From: Euryhalocaulis sp050486445
Lineage (GTDB): Bacteria; Pseudomonadota; Alphaproteobacteria; Caulobacterales; Maricaulaceae
Direction: 5' to 3'
NCBI GenBank assembly: GCA_050486445.1
Contig: JBJHDH010000049.1
Span: forward strand, 1-12,096
Length of the DNA: 12,096 nt
Every line of letters begins with the position of its first letter. The first letter of the stretch is position 1. Below the pieces are notes generated by a model. It saw nothing but the letters and a program-made list of their open reading frames with translations. It made no database searches and was not told the origin of the DNA. The position numbers and the translations under genes were made by a program. Positions 6,267-12,096 of the stretch are shown piece after piece.

Positions 6267-6476
6267 GTGACAGAGAATAACGCAGACGGGAATGGCGCAG
6301 ACGGACGGGTCTGGACCCGGCGCGACGAAACCAATCTGCGGGAACTGGCGGAGGAATGCCTGCCCGCGCCGCTGATCGGTCTGAAGCTCGGCTGCTCGGA
6401 AGACGAGGTTTACGCCAAGGCCTCGCAGCTGGGCGTCGGCATTGCCCCGGTATTCCATCCCTCGCGCGCCCAATAA
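6267..6476 (+). CDS. Small GcrA/Myb-like HTH protein
   Basis: A 69-residue protein with an acidic, Asn-rich N-terminus and a single predicted helix-turn-helix at about 16-58. The pattern W16-T17, then LRELAEE, a short turn, PLIGLKLG and SEDEVYAKASQLGV resembles the N-terminal DNA-binding segment of GcrA and small Myb/SANT-like proteins common in alphaproteobacteria. It lacks GcrA's longer C-terminal part. I infer DNA binding; the target is unknown. The start is a GTG (6267-6269) with GGGAGA at 6255-6260, six bases upstream; nearby ATGs are out of frame, so the GTG start is well supported. The stop codon TAA lies in the first copy of a 13-bp tandem repeat. Codon use is ordinary for the window. 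A stretch of 107 bp without a clear terminator precedes it. Confidence 0.72.
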   Translation: MTENNADGNGADGRVWTRRDETNLRELAEECLPAPLIGLKLGCSEDEVYAKASQLGVGIAPVFHPSRAQ

Positions 6477-6502
6477 GCGCGCCCAATAAGCGCGCCCAAT
6501 AA
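6464..6502 (+). repeat. Three perfect 13-bp tandem copies carrying TAA
   Basis: The unit GCGCGCCCAATAA is repeated three times without a mismatch at 6464-6476, 6477-6489 and 6490-6502. The TAA of the first copy is the stop codon of the HTH gene. Because 13 is not a multiple of three, the three TAA triplets fall in all three plus-strand frames. The array fills nearly the whole space between this gene and the facing dapB stop at 6509-6511. Confidence 0.95.
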
Positions 6503-6508
6503 GCGGGT

Positions 6509-7246
6509 CTAGAATTTCAGATCCAGAACATCGGCCATGGAATACAGGCCCGGCGCGCGCCCGTGCGCCCAGCGCGCGGCGTGCAAGGCGCCCTCGGCGA
6601 AAATTCCCCGGTCGAACGCAGTGTGCGACAGCGCCACGCGCTCGCGGTCGCTGGTGAAGCTGACCGCATGTTCGCCCACCACGCCGCCGGCGCGGCTGAC
6701 CGAAAATCCGATACTGCCGGCCGGCCGCGCGCCGGTGCGGTCCAGCCCCGCGGCGGCGTCCAGCGATGTTCCGCGCCCGCGCGCGGCGGCCGCGGCCAGC
6801 GCCAGCGCCGTGCCGGAGGGCGCATCCAGCTTGCGCCGGTGATGCGTCTCGGCGATCTCGATGTCCCAGGCCTCGTCCAGCCGCCGCGCGGCGATCTCGG
6901 CCAGCCCCGCCAACAGCGCCACGCCGACCGAGAAATTGCCCGCCTGCACCACCGGCCGCCTGCGCGCCGCCGCTTCGATCGCGCTTTGCTGGTCCGGCGT
7001 CAGGCCGGTCGTGCCGGTGACGAAGGCCGTGCTGGCCGGCAGCGTGGAAAGCACGCCCAGCGCCGCCAGCGTTCCTTCCGGCGTGGAAAAGTCGATCACG
7101 GCGCCGGCCTTGCCGAACGCGCCCGCGTCGATGCCGGCGCGGCCGGCCGAGGCTGTGATCTCGAACCCGCCGCGTGCGGCGACGGCGTCGAACAGCGCCC
7201 GGCCCATGCGGCCGCCCGCGCCGTTAATGGCGATGCGCAATGTCAT
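6509..7246 (-). CDS. dapB: 4-hydroxy-tetrahydrodipicolinate reductase
   Basis: Reduces 4-hydroxy-tetrahydrodipicolinate with NAD(P)H in the lysine and meso-diaminopimelate pathway, which also supplies peptidoglycan. The 245-residue protein has the nucleotide motif GAGGRMGR at 9-16, GTTG at 78-81, and the catalytic signature at 133-147 with H135, H136, K139 and DAPSGTA. The C-terminal DVLDL is also typical. It is about 25 residues shorter than E. coli DapB: the segment between the second beta strand (GRAG, 35-38) and VIDFSTPEGTL (50-60) is contracted. At the cofactor-selecting site, R36 aligns with E. coli R39, but the preceding Glu is replaced by Gly. The ATG at 7244-7246 has only a weak Shine-Dalgarno. 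The gene is single, convergent with the HTH gene and divergent from terC. Confidence 0.95.
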   Translation of the reverse strand: MTLRIAINGAGGRMGRALFDAVAARGGFEITASAGRAGIDAGAFGKAGAVIDFSTPEGTLAALGVLSTLPASTAFVTGTTGLTPDQQSAIEAAARRRPVVQAGNFSVGVALLAGLAEIAARRLDEAWDIEIAETHHRRKLDAPSGTALALAAAAARGRGTSLDAAAGLDRTGARPAGSIGFSVSRAGGVVGEHAVSFTSDRERVALSHTAFDRGIFAEGALHAARWAHGRAPGLYSMADVLDLKF

Positions 7247-7430
7247 GTGCGGGAACCTAGGGCAAAATCCGTTCGGGTTGAATCGCAGATTCTATCCGTC
7301 CGGGAGCGGGAGCCGCCGCGAGCCAGATTTTTCCCCGCTTGCGCCCGCCCGCCGCGCCGATAGCATTGGCGGCTTCGGGCCAGACCGCGCCAGCGGCGTG
7401 GAAGGCTCCAGCCGATGGGACGATTCGCGC
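7247..7430. promoter_or_regulatory. dapB/terC divergent intergenic region
   Basis: These 184 bp hold promoters for dapB (minus) and the TerC gene (plus). On the minus strand TAGAAT (7289-7294) matches the -10 consensus at five of six bases and would give a leader of about 36 nt, but the -35 position is GC-rich and poor. An inverted repeat, GAATC-GCA-GATTC at 7280-7292, overlaps this -10 and contains two GANTC sites, the target of the alphaproteobacterial methylase CcrM. The orientation makes regulatory function certain in general; the individual sites are tentative. Confidence 0.45.
7339..7366 (+). promoter_or_regulatory. Candidate terC promoter
   Basis: TTGCGC at 7339-7344 and TAGCAT at 7361-7366 are separated by 16 bp and resemble -35 and -10 hexamers (four of six matches for the -10). 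A transcript starting near 7373 would have a leader of nearly 60 nt to the TTG start. In such GC-rich DNA this is only a plausible candidate. Confidence 0.3.
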
Positions 7431-9002
7431 TTGCTGTTCGAATGGGTGAACGATCCAGCCGCCTGGGCCGGGCTGGCGATGCTGATCGTTCTGGAAATCG
7501 TGCTCGGCATCGACAATCTGGTGTTCATCGCCATTCTGGCGGACCGGTTGCCGCCGCATCAGCGCGACCGGGCGCGGGTGATCGGCCTGCTGCTGGCGCT
7601 GGGCATGCGTCTGGCGCTGCTGGCCTCCATTGCCTGGATCGTGACGCTGACCCAGCCGCTGTTCAGCGTGTTCGGCTATTCCTTCTCGGGCCGCGACCTG
7701 ATCCTGATAGTCGGTGGCCTGTTCCTGCTTTTCAAGGCGACGATGGAACTGCACGAGCGGCTGGAAGGCGGCGCAGCCAAGCGCCGCAAGGGCGCCCAGC
7801 AGCACGCCGTGTTCTGGCAGGTGCTGGTGCAGATCGTGGTGCTGGACGCGGTGTTCTCGCTGGACAGCGTCATCACCGCCGTCGGCATGGTCGAGCATCT
7901 GTCGGTGATGATGATCGCCGTCATCGTCGCCATCGGCGTGATGATCGCCGCGGCGCGGCCGCTGATGAATTTCGTGACGCGCCACCCGACCGTGGTGATC
8001 CTCTGCCTCGGCTTCCTGCTGATGATCGGATTCTCGCTGATCGTGGAGGGCTTCGGACTGCATATTCCGAGAGGCTATCTCTACGCCGCTATCGGCTTCT
8101 CGATCCTGATCGAGTCGTTCAACCAGATCGCCCGCCACAACAAGGAACGGCTGCTGCTGACCAGCGATCTGCGCGAGCGCACGGCGGCGGCGGTGCTGCG
8201 CCTGCTGGGCGGCCGACCGGGCCAGAGCGGCCTTGGCGAAACCGCCGACGTCATCGCCGAGCAGGCCGGAGAGCGCAAACTGTTCGCCTCCGAGGAAAAG
8301 GAGATGATCGAGGGCGTGCTGACGCTGGCGGAGCGGCCGGTCTCCTCGATCATGACGCCGCGCACCGATATCGACTGGCTGGATGTCGAGGACGATGTCG
8401 AGGAATTGAAGACGCGCATTCTCGATCTGGGCCATTCGCGCTTTCTTGTCGCGCGCGGGGGGCTGGATGATTATCTCGGCGCGGCGCTGGCCAAGGATCT
8501 GCTGCGCGATCTGCTGCGCGAGGGAGCAATCGATCTGGAGCGCACGCTGCGCCAGCCGCTGGTGGTGCATGAGAGCGTCAGCGCGCTGCGCCTGATGGAA
8601 CAGATTCGCCAGTCGCCGCTGCGCATGGCGGTGGTGGTGGACGAATACGGCTCGCTGGAAGGCATCGCCACGCCGACCGACATTCTGGAGGCCATCGCCG
8701 GCGACTTTCCCGACGAGGACGAGGCGCCGCTGTTCATGGAGCAGAGCGAGGACGGCGTCTGGCATGTCGATGGCTGGCTCGACATCCGCAAGGCGTCGAG
8801 CCTGCTGGGCGCCGATCTGGTGGACGAGTCCGACCGCTATACCACGCTGGCGGGCTTCATCCTGTGGCGGCTCGGCCATCTGCCCGAACCAGGCGAGCAG
8901 GTGGAGGAAGGCGGCTTTATCTTTCGCGTCGAATCCATGGACGGACGCAATATCGCCCGCGTCGCCATTGTTCCGCCGGATGACGCGGCGATGCTGGACT
9001 AG
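7431..9002 (+). CDS. TerC family membrane protein with CBS and CorC_HlyC domains
   Basis: A 523-residue integral inner-membrane protein close in plan to E. coli YoaE/YegH (518 residues in YoaE). Residues 1-240 are the TerC domain, with several hydrophobic helices and the two acidic motifs EIVLGIDN (22-29) and DAVFSLDSV (139-147), thought to bind metal within the membrane. Residues about 300-430 are a cytoplasmic CBS pair (SIMTPR at 306-311, MAVVVDEYGSLEGIATPTDILEAI split across 399-422), and 435-523 form a CorC_HlyC domain. TerC-like proteins are implicated in metal export, including manganese, but the substrate here is unknown. The best start is TTG at 7431-7433, giving MLFEWVNDP, the usual beginning of the family. 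GTG codons at 7398 and 7446 are alternatives. The longer upstream frame overlaps dapB and is spurious. Confidence 0.9.
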   Translation: MLFEWVNDPAAWAGLAMLIVLEIVLGIDNLVFIAILADRLPPHQRDRARVIGLLLALGMRLALLASIAWIVTLTQPLFSVFGYSFSGRDLILIVGGLFLLFKATMELHERLEGGAAKRRKGAQQHAVFWQVLVQIVVLDAVFSLDSVITAVGMVEHLSVMMIAVIVAIGVMIAAARPLMNFVTRHPTVVILCLGFLLMIGFSLIVEGFGLHIPRGYLYAAIGFSILIESFNQIARHNKERLLLTSDLRERTAAAVLRLLGGRPGQSGLGETADVIAEQAGERKLFASEEKEMIEGVLTLAERPVSSIMTPRTDIDWLDVEDDVEELKTRILDLGHSRFLVARGGLDDYLGAALAKDLLRDLLREGAIDLERTLRQPLVVHESVSALRLMEQIRQSPLRMAVVVDEYGSLEGIATPTDILEAIAGDFPDEDEAPLFMEQSEDGVWHVDGWLDIRKASSLLGADLVDESDRYTTLAGFILWRLGHLPEPGEQVEEGGFIFRVESMDGRNIARVAIVPPDDAAMLD

Positions 9003-9011
9003 GCGCGCCTA
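9000..9011. repeat. Perfect 12-bp palindrome of facing stop codons
   Basis: TAGGCGCGCCTA is its own reverse complement. Its left TAG is the stop codon of the TerC gene, and its right CTA is the stop codon (TAG) of etfA on the other strand. Only six bases separate the two coding regions, leaving no room for a conventional terminator on either side, so the two transcripts must overlap. Confidence 0.9.
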
Positions 9012-9959
9012 CGCCTTGTCGAGCGCGGCTTCGAGTTGCGGGATGATCTCGAACAGATCGCCGACCAGGCCGTAATCCGCGACGCCGAAAATCGGCGCCT
9101 CCTCATCCTTGTTGATGGCGACGATCACGCCGGATTCCATCATCCCGGCCAGATGCTGGATCGCGCCGGAAATGCCGATGGCGATATAAAGCTGCGGCGC
9201 CACCACTTTTCCGGTCTGCCCGACCTGCATGTCGTTGGGCACAAAGCCCGCGTCCACCGCCGCGCGGCTGGCGCCCAGCGCCGCGCCCAGTCGGTCGGCC
9301 AGACCCTCTAGCAGGCGGAAATTCTCGCCTGAGCCGAGGCCCCGGCCGCCGGAAATCACCACCTTGGCGCCGGCCAGGTCCGGCCGTTCCGATTCCGGGC
9401 GCTCTTCCGACACAAATTCCGCGGGCAGATCGCCAAGCTCGGGCGTGATGCTTTCCACGCTCGCGGCGCCGCCTTCCGCCGGCGCGGCGTCAAATGCGGT
9501 GGGGCGGATGGTCAGCACTTTTTTGGCGTCGCCGCTGGTCACGGTCAGCAGCGCATTGCCGGCATAGACCGGGCGCGTGAAGCGGCCCTCCGCGATGGCG
9601 GACACATCGGACAGATGCATGACGTCCAGCTTCGCCGCGATGCGGGGCGAAAAATTCTTTCCGGTCGTGGTCGCGGGCGAGACCAGCGCGTCGTAGTTCG
9701 CCATCAGCGGCGTGATGGTTTTTTCCATCGCCTCGGCGAGCTGGCGTTTCAACGGCGCGGCCTCGGCCAGGATCACCTTGCGTACGCCCTTGATGTTCGC
9801 GGCGGCCTCGGCGGCGGCGCGGGCGTTTTCACCGGCGACCAGCACGTCAATGTCCCCGCCCGCGTTTTGGCCGGTCAGGGCCTGCGCGGCGGTCACGGCC
9901 TTCAGCGTCGCATCATTGAGCGATGCGTTGTCATGTTCGGCGACAACCAGAACGGCCAT
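9009..9959 (-). CDS. etfA: Electron transfer flavoprotein, alpha subunit
   Basis: FAD-binding subunit of the soluble heterodimer that takes electrons from acyl-CoA and related dehydrogenases and passes them to ETF:quinone oxidoreductase. The 316 residues match the family length. The N-terminal domain (1-190) starts MAVLVVAEHD. The C-terminal FAD domain has GRGLGS (205-210), SRAAVDAGFVPNDMQVGQTG (231-250), then IAIGISGAIQH (259-269) and the final INKDEEAPIF and YGLVGDLFEI segments (282-305). The ATG at 9957-9959 overlaps the etfB stop by one base (TGATG), and AGAGGGG lies about eight bases upstream, so translation is coupled with etfB. The ETF:quinone oxidoreductase gene is not in the window. 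The gene ends in the palindrome shared with the TerC stop codon. Confidence 0.96.
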   Translation of the reverse strand: MAVLVVAEHDNASLNDATLKAVTAAQALTGQNAGGDIDVLVAGENARAAAEAAANIKGVRKVILAEAAPLKRQLAEAMEKTITPLMANYDALVSPATTTGKNFSPRIAAKLDVMHLSDVSAIAEGRFTRPVYAGNALLTVTSGDAKKVLTIRPTAFDAAPAEGGAASVESITPELGDLPAEFVSEERPESERPDLAGAKVVISGGRGLGSGENFRLLEGLADRLGAALGASRAAVDAGFVPNDMQVGQTGKVVAPQLYIAIGISGAIQHLAGMMESGVIVAINKDEEAPIFGVADYGLVGDLFEIIPQLEAALDKA

Positions 9960-10705
9960 CAGATCACCCCTCTGGCTTTCAGTTTCGCCACCAGTTCATC
10001 GGCGCTGGCCAGCTTCTCGCCGGCCTTACGCGCCGAGGGTTCGGCGACGCCGATGACCGTCAGGCGCGGCGCCAGGTCCACGCCCGTCTCCGCGGCATCA
10101 TGAATGTCGATCGGCTTTTTCTTCGCCTTCATGATGTTGGGCAACGAGGCATAGCGCGGCTCGTTCAACCGCAGATCGGTGGTGACGACCGCCGGAAGCC
10201 GCACGTTCAGCGTCTGCAGACCACCATCGACCTCGCGCGTCACCTGCGCCGATCCGTTTTCGATCACAAGACGGCTGGCGAAGGTGGCCTGCGGCCAGTC
10301 CAGTAGCGCCGCCAGCATCTGGCCCGTGGCGTTGGAATCGTCGTCAATGGCCTGCTTGCCCATGATGACCAGGCCCGGCTGTTCGTCCCGCACGATCTTG
10401 GCCAGAATTTTGGCGATGGCCAGCGGCTCCAGGTCCGTATCGGTCTTTATGAGGATCCCCCGGTCGGCGCCCATGGCCAAAGCGGTGCGCAGCGTATCCT
10501 GCGCCTTGTCCGGCCCGATGGAGACGGCGACGATCTCGCTGGCCGTGCCGTCCTCGCTCATGCGCACGGCCTGTTCGACGGCGATTTCGTCGAACGGATT
10601 CATCGACATCTTGACGTTGGCCAGCTCGACGCCGCCGCCATCGGCCCTCACGCGCGCCTTGATGTTGGCGTCGAGCACACGCTTGACGGGAACCAGAATC
10701 TTCAT
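9959..10705 (-). CDS. etfB: Electron transfer flavoprotein, beta subunit
   Basis: AMP-binding subunit of the ETF heterodimer, which also carries the loop that recognises partner dehydrogenases. The protein is 248 residues, as expected. It starts MKILVPVKRV, has MNPFDEIAVEQA at 35-46, the AMP-binding stretch GKQAIDDDSNATGQM at 116-130, and the family signature from VTTDLRLNEPRY (174-185) to LPNIMKAKKKP (188-198). L188 corresponds to the human recognition-loop Leu195, and the following lysines to those methylated in mammals. It precedes etfA with a one-base overlap. The ATG at 10703-10705 has no strong Shine-Dalgarno in view. Its promoter must lie in the shared region with the PBP gene, next to the palindromic element at 10748-10796. 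Confidence 0.96.
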   Translation of the reverse strand: MKILVPVKRVLDANIKARVRADGGGVELANVKMSMNPFDEIAVEQAVRMSEDGTASEIVAVSIGPDKAQDTLRTALAMGADRGILIKTDTDLEPLAIAKILAKIVRDEQPGLVIMGKQAIDDDSNATGQMLAALLDWPQATFASRLVIENGSAQVTREVDGGLQTLNVRLPAVVTTDLRLNEPRYASLPNIMKAKKKPIDIHDAAETGVDLAPRLTVIGVAEPSARKAGEKLASADELVAKLKARGVI

Positions 10706-10931
10706 GGTGTCGCGATTTTTGGTTTGCGGCTGGAATTGCGCCGGAACCTAGAGCGTTTCCAGGCGAAGTGGAACCCGGTTCGCCGTCCGGAAACGCGGCA
10801 AAGGCAGAAGCCAGATCGCCGGGAATCAACGTGGCCGCGCCTTTGCGCGCGGGCCTGCGGCGCCGGTGTTGACGGCTTCTTAACGGCGAAGGCGCGATGG
10901 GAAAGGGCCAGACAGCAACGGAGCGCTAACC
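10706..10931. promoter_or_regulatory. etfB/PBP divergent intergenic region
   Basis: These 226 bp separate etfB (minus) from the PBP gene (plus). The etfB-proximal part contains an interrupted palindrome (10748-10796). On the plus strand TTGACG at 10869-10874 is a good -35 match, but the sequence 17-18 bp further is GC-rich and a poor -10, so it is only a possible PBP promoter. GGAG at 10920-10923 is the likely PBP ribosome binding site. I see no coding sequence here. Confidence 0.45.
10748..10796. repeat. Interrupted palindrome, likely dispersed intergenic repeat
   Basis: An imperfect inverted repeat begins with CTAGA at 10748. The outer arms GCGTTTCC (10753-10760) and GGAAACGC (10789-10796) pair perfectly. 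Inner arms GGCGAA (10762-10767) and TTCGCC (10779-10784) also pair, leaving a one-base bulge on the left, a GTCC bulge on the right and an 11-base loop. From memory this closely resembles a mosaic palindrome family common in intergenic DNA of rhizobia and other alphaproteobacteria. That comparison is recollection, not a search. No second copy occurs in this window. Confidence 0.7.
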
Positions 10932-12096
10932 ATGACGCAGCGCCGGTCCTCCGGCACGCGCAGTCAGCCGCGCAGCCAGACCCGCAACGGAGCGCGCGGC
11001 CGGCCTCCGGCCCGCCGGGGCCGGCGCGGCGGCGCCGTGCTGACCGGACTGGCGATTCTGGGCGTCTGGGCCGCCATCGCCGCCTGCGGTTTTTTCATCT
11101 ATGCCGCGCGCGATCTGCCCGATTTGTCGGCGCTGGCGGGTCTGGAACGCCAGCCCAGCGTCACCTATCTGGACCGCGGCGGCGCGCTGATCGGCCGCCG
11201 CGGCGACCAGCAGGGCCGGGCGCTGCGCATCCATGAAATGCCGGATTACCTGCCCGCCGCCGTGCTGGCGGTGGAGGACCGCAAATTCTATTTCCATCCG
11301 GGCGTCGATCCGTTCGGCATTACGCGCGCGGCATGGGCGAACTGGCGCGCCGGAACGGTGGTGCAGGGCGGCTCCACCATCACCCAGCAGCTCGCCAAGA
11401 ATCTGTTCCTGACCAATGAGCGCACCTTCCGCCGCAAGTCGCAGGAAGCGGTGCTGGCGCTGTGGCTGGAGCGGCGCTTTACCAAGGACGAGATTCTCGA
11501 ACTCTACCTGAACCGCGTCTATTTCGGCGCCGGGGCCTGGGGCGTCGAGGCGGCGTCGCGGCGCTATTTCGGCAAGTCGGCGGCGGAGGTGAGCCTCGGC
11601 GAGGCGGCGCTGCTGGCCGGCCTGCTGAAAGCGCCGTCGCGCTATAATCCTTCCTCCGATGTGGGCCGGGCCGAGGCGCGCGCCACCGTGGTGCTGGACG
11701 TGATGGTCGATGCGCGGCGCATCACGCCCGCCGAGCGCGAGGCCGCCTTCGATGCGCCCATCGTGGTGGCGCGCGGCGCGGCGGCGTCCAGCGCGCATTA
11801 TTTCATGGACTGGGCCGATGTGCAGCTCGCGGGGATTATCGGCGTGCTCGACCGCGACCTGATCGTGGAGACGACGCTGGACCTCGGCCTGCAACGCGCG
11901 GCGGAGGCGGCGCTGCGCACGCATCTGGACGGCGCGGCGGAAGCCAGCGGCGCCAGCGAGGGCGCCGCTGTGGCGCTGGACCCCGATGGCGGCGTGCTGG
12001 CGATGGCCGGGGGCCGCGCCTATGACCGCAGCCAGTTCAACCGCATCAGCCAGGCGCGGCGCCAGCCGGGTTCGGCGTTCAAGACCTTCGTCTATC
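10932..12096 (+). CDS. Class A penicillin-binding protein (PBP1A family), partial
   Basis: Bifunctional peptidoglycan synthase cut by the right edge; 388 residues are visible and no stop is reached. Residues 1-33 are a basic Arg/Ser/Gly-rich cytoplasmic tail, and about 35-58 form the membrane anchor. The periplasmic glycosyltransferase (GT51) domain follows, with catalytic E115 in EDRKFYFHPGVD (115-126), GGSTITQQLAKNLFL (146-160), the second glutamate region RKSQEAVLALWLE (168-180) and LYLNRVYFG (191-199). The transpeptidase domain begins near 340; its active-site SxxK is S381-A-F-K384 in RQPGSAFK. The ATG has GGAG eight bases upstream (10920-10923). It is divergent from etfB. Whether it is PBP1A or another class A paralogue cannot be settled without the C-terminal half. 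Confidence 0.93.
   Translation, partial: MTQRRSSGTRSQPRSQTRNGARGRPPARRGRRGGAVLTGLAILGVWAAIAACGFFIYAARDLPDLSALAGLERQPSVTYLDRGGALIGRRGDQQGRALRIHEMPDYLPAAVLAVEDRKFYFHPGVDPFGITRAAWANWRAGTVVQGGSTITQQLAKNLFLTNERTFRRKSQEAVLALWLERRFTKDEILELYLNRVYFGAGAWGVEAASRRYFGKSAAEVSLGEAALLAGLLKAPSRYNPSSDVGRAEARATVVLDVMVDARRITPAEREAAFDAPIVVARGAAASSAHYFMDWADVQLAGIIGVLDRDLIVETTLDLGLQRAAEAALRTHLDGAAEASGASEGAAVALDPDGGVLAMAGGRAYDRSQFNRISQARRQPGSAFKTFVY

Noticed and set aside
6861..7430. Upstream extension of the TerC frame
   Set aside because: It runs antisense through dapB and gives low-complexity Ala/Pro/Ser-rich sequence. The TerC family begins near 7431.
7257..8879. 540-residue minus-strand open frame opposite the TerC gene
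   Set aside because: Composition is rich in His, Gln, Asp and Arg, as expected for the complement of a membrane protein gene. The plus-strand frame has TerC, CBS and CorC_HlyC motifs throughout.
1..12096. GANTC sites as a special cluster or sign of a cell-cycle island
   Set aside because: About twenty sites spotted by eye across 12 kb is not above a rough chance expectation for this composition. Only the inverted pair at 7280-7292 was kept, with low interest.
1..12096. tRNA, rRNA, CRISPR, insertion sequence, prophage, defence or biosynthetic cluster
   Set aside because: No cloverleaf or rRNA-like segment, no spaced direct repeats, no transposase or integrase frame, and all genes of recognised function are ordinary chromosomal ones with uniform composition.

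Overview
This window reads as a chromosomal housekeeping segment from a GC-rich alphaproteobacterium. By eye the G+C is about two thirds or more, third codon positions are strongly G/C, and this produces long antisense shadow frames. The gene set suggests the Caulobacterales/Maricaulales/Hyphomonadaceae side of the class: a lipoprotein of the family named after Caulobacter CC0125/CC1285, an etfB-etfA pair, a CBS-fused TerC protein and a small GcrA-like DNA-binding protein. This placement is inference from protein resemblance; there is no rRNA or tRNA to confirm it.

Layout. (1) 61-1617, minus strand: lipoprotein, DUF1232 membrane protein and SpoU-type RNA methyltransferase, closely spaced and probably one transcript. 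(2) 1711-6476, plus strand: a small exported Cys-containing protein, pyrE, a threonine aldolase overlapping an SDR dehydrogenase by 4 bp, an AraC-HTH/alkylguanine methyltransferase fusion, glyoxalase I, and a 69-residue HTH protein. (3) 6509-7246, minus: dapB. (4) 7431-9002, plus: TerC-CBS-CorC_HlyC membrane protein. (5) 9009-10705, minus: etfB-etfA, translationally coupled. (6) 10932 to the right edge, plus: a class A penicillin-binding protein, cut just after its SxxK motif.

Functions are mostly independent: pyrimidine synthesis, amino-acid and aldehyde chemistry, alkylation repair, the lysine/diaminopimelate pathway, electron transfer and peptidoglycan synthesis. DapB and the PBP both serve peptidoglycan but are not co-transcribed. 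No gene-free stretch exceeds 300 bases. The longest gaps (10706-10931, 4592-4791, 7247-7430) are described below.

I found no phage, IS element, CRISPR array, toxin-antitoxin or defence locus, and no convincing undescribed multi-gene system. The least expected signals are non-coding: short tandem repeats that carry a stop codon in each copy at the 3' ends of two genes (pyrE and the HTH gene), a 49-bp interrupted palindrome between etfB and the PBP gene that resembles dispersed alphaproteobacterial intergenic repeats, and a perfect palindrome made from the two facing stop codons of terC and etfA.
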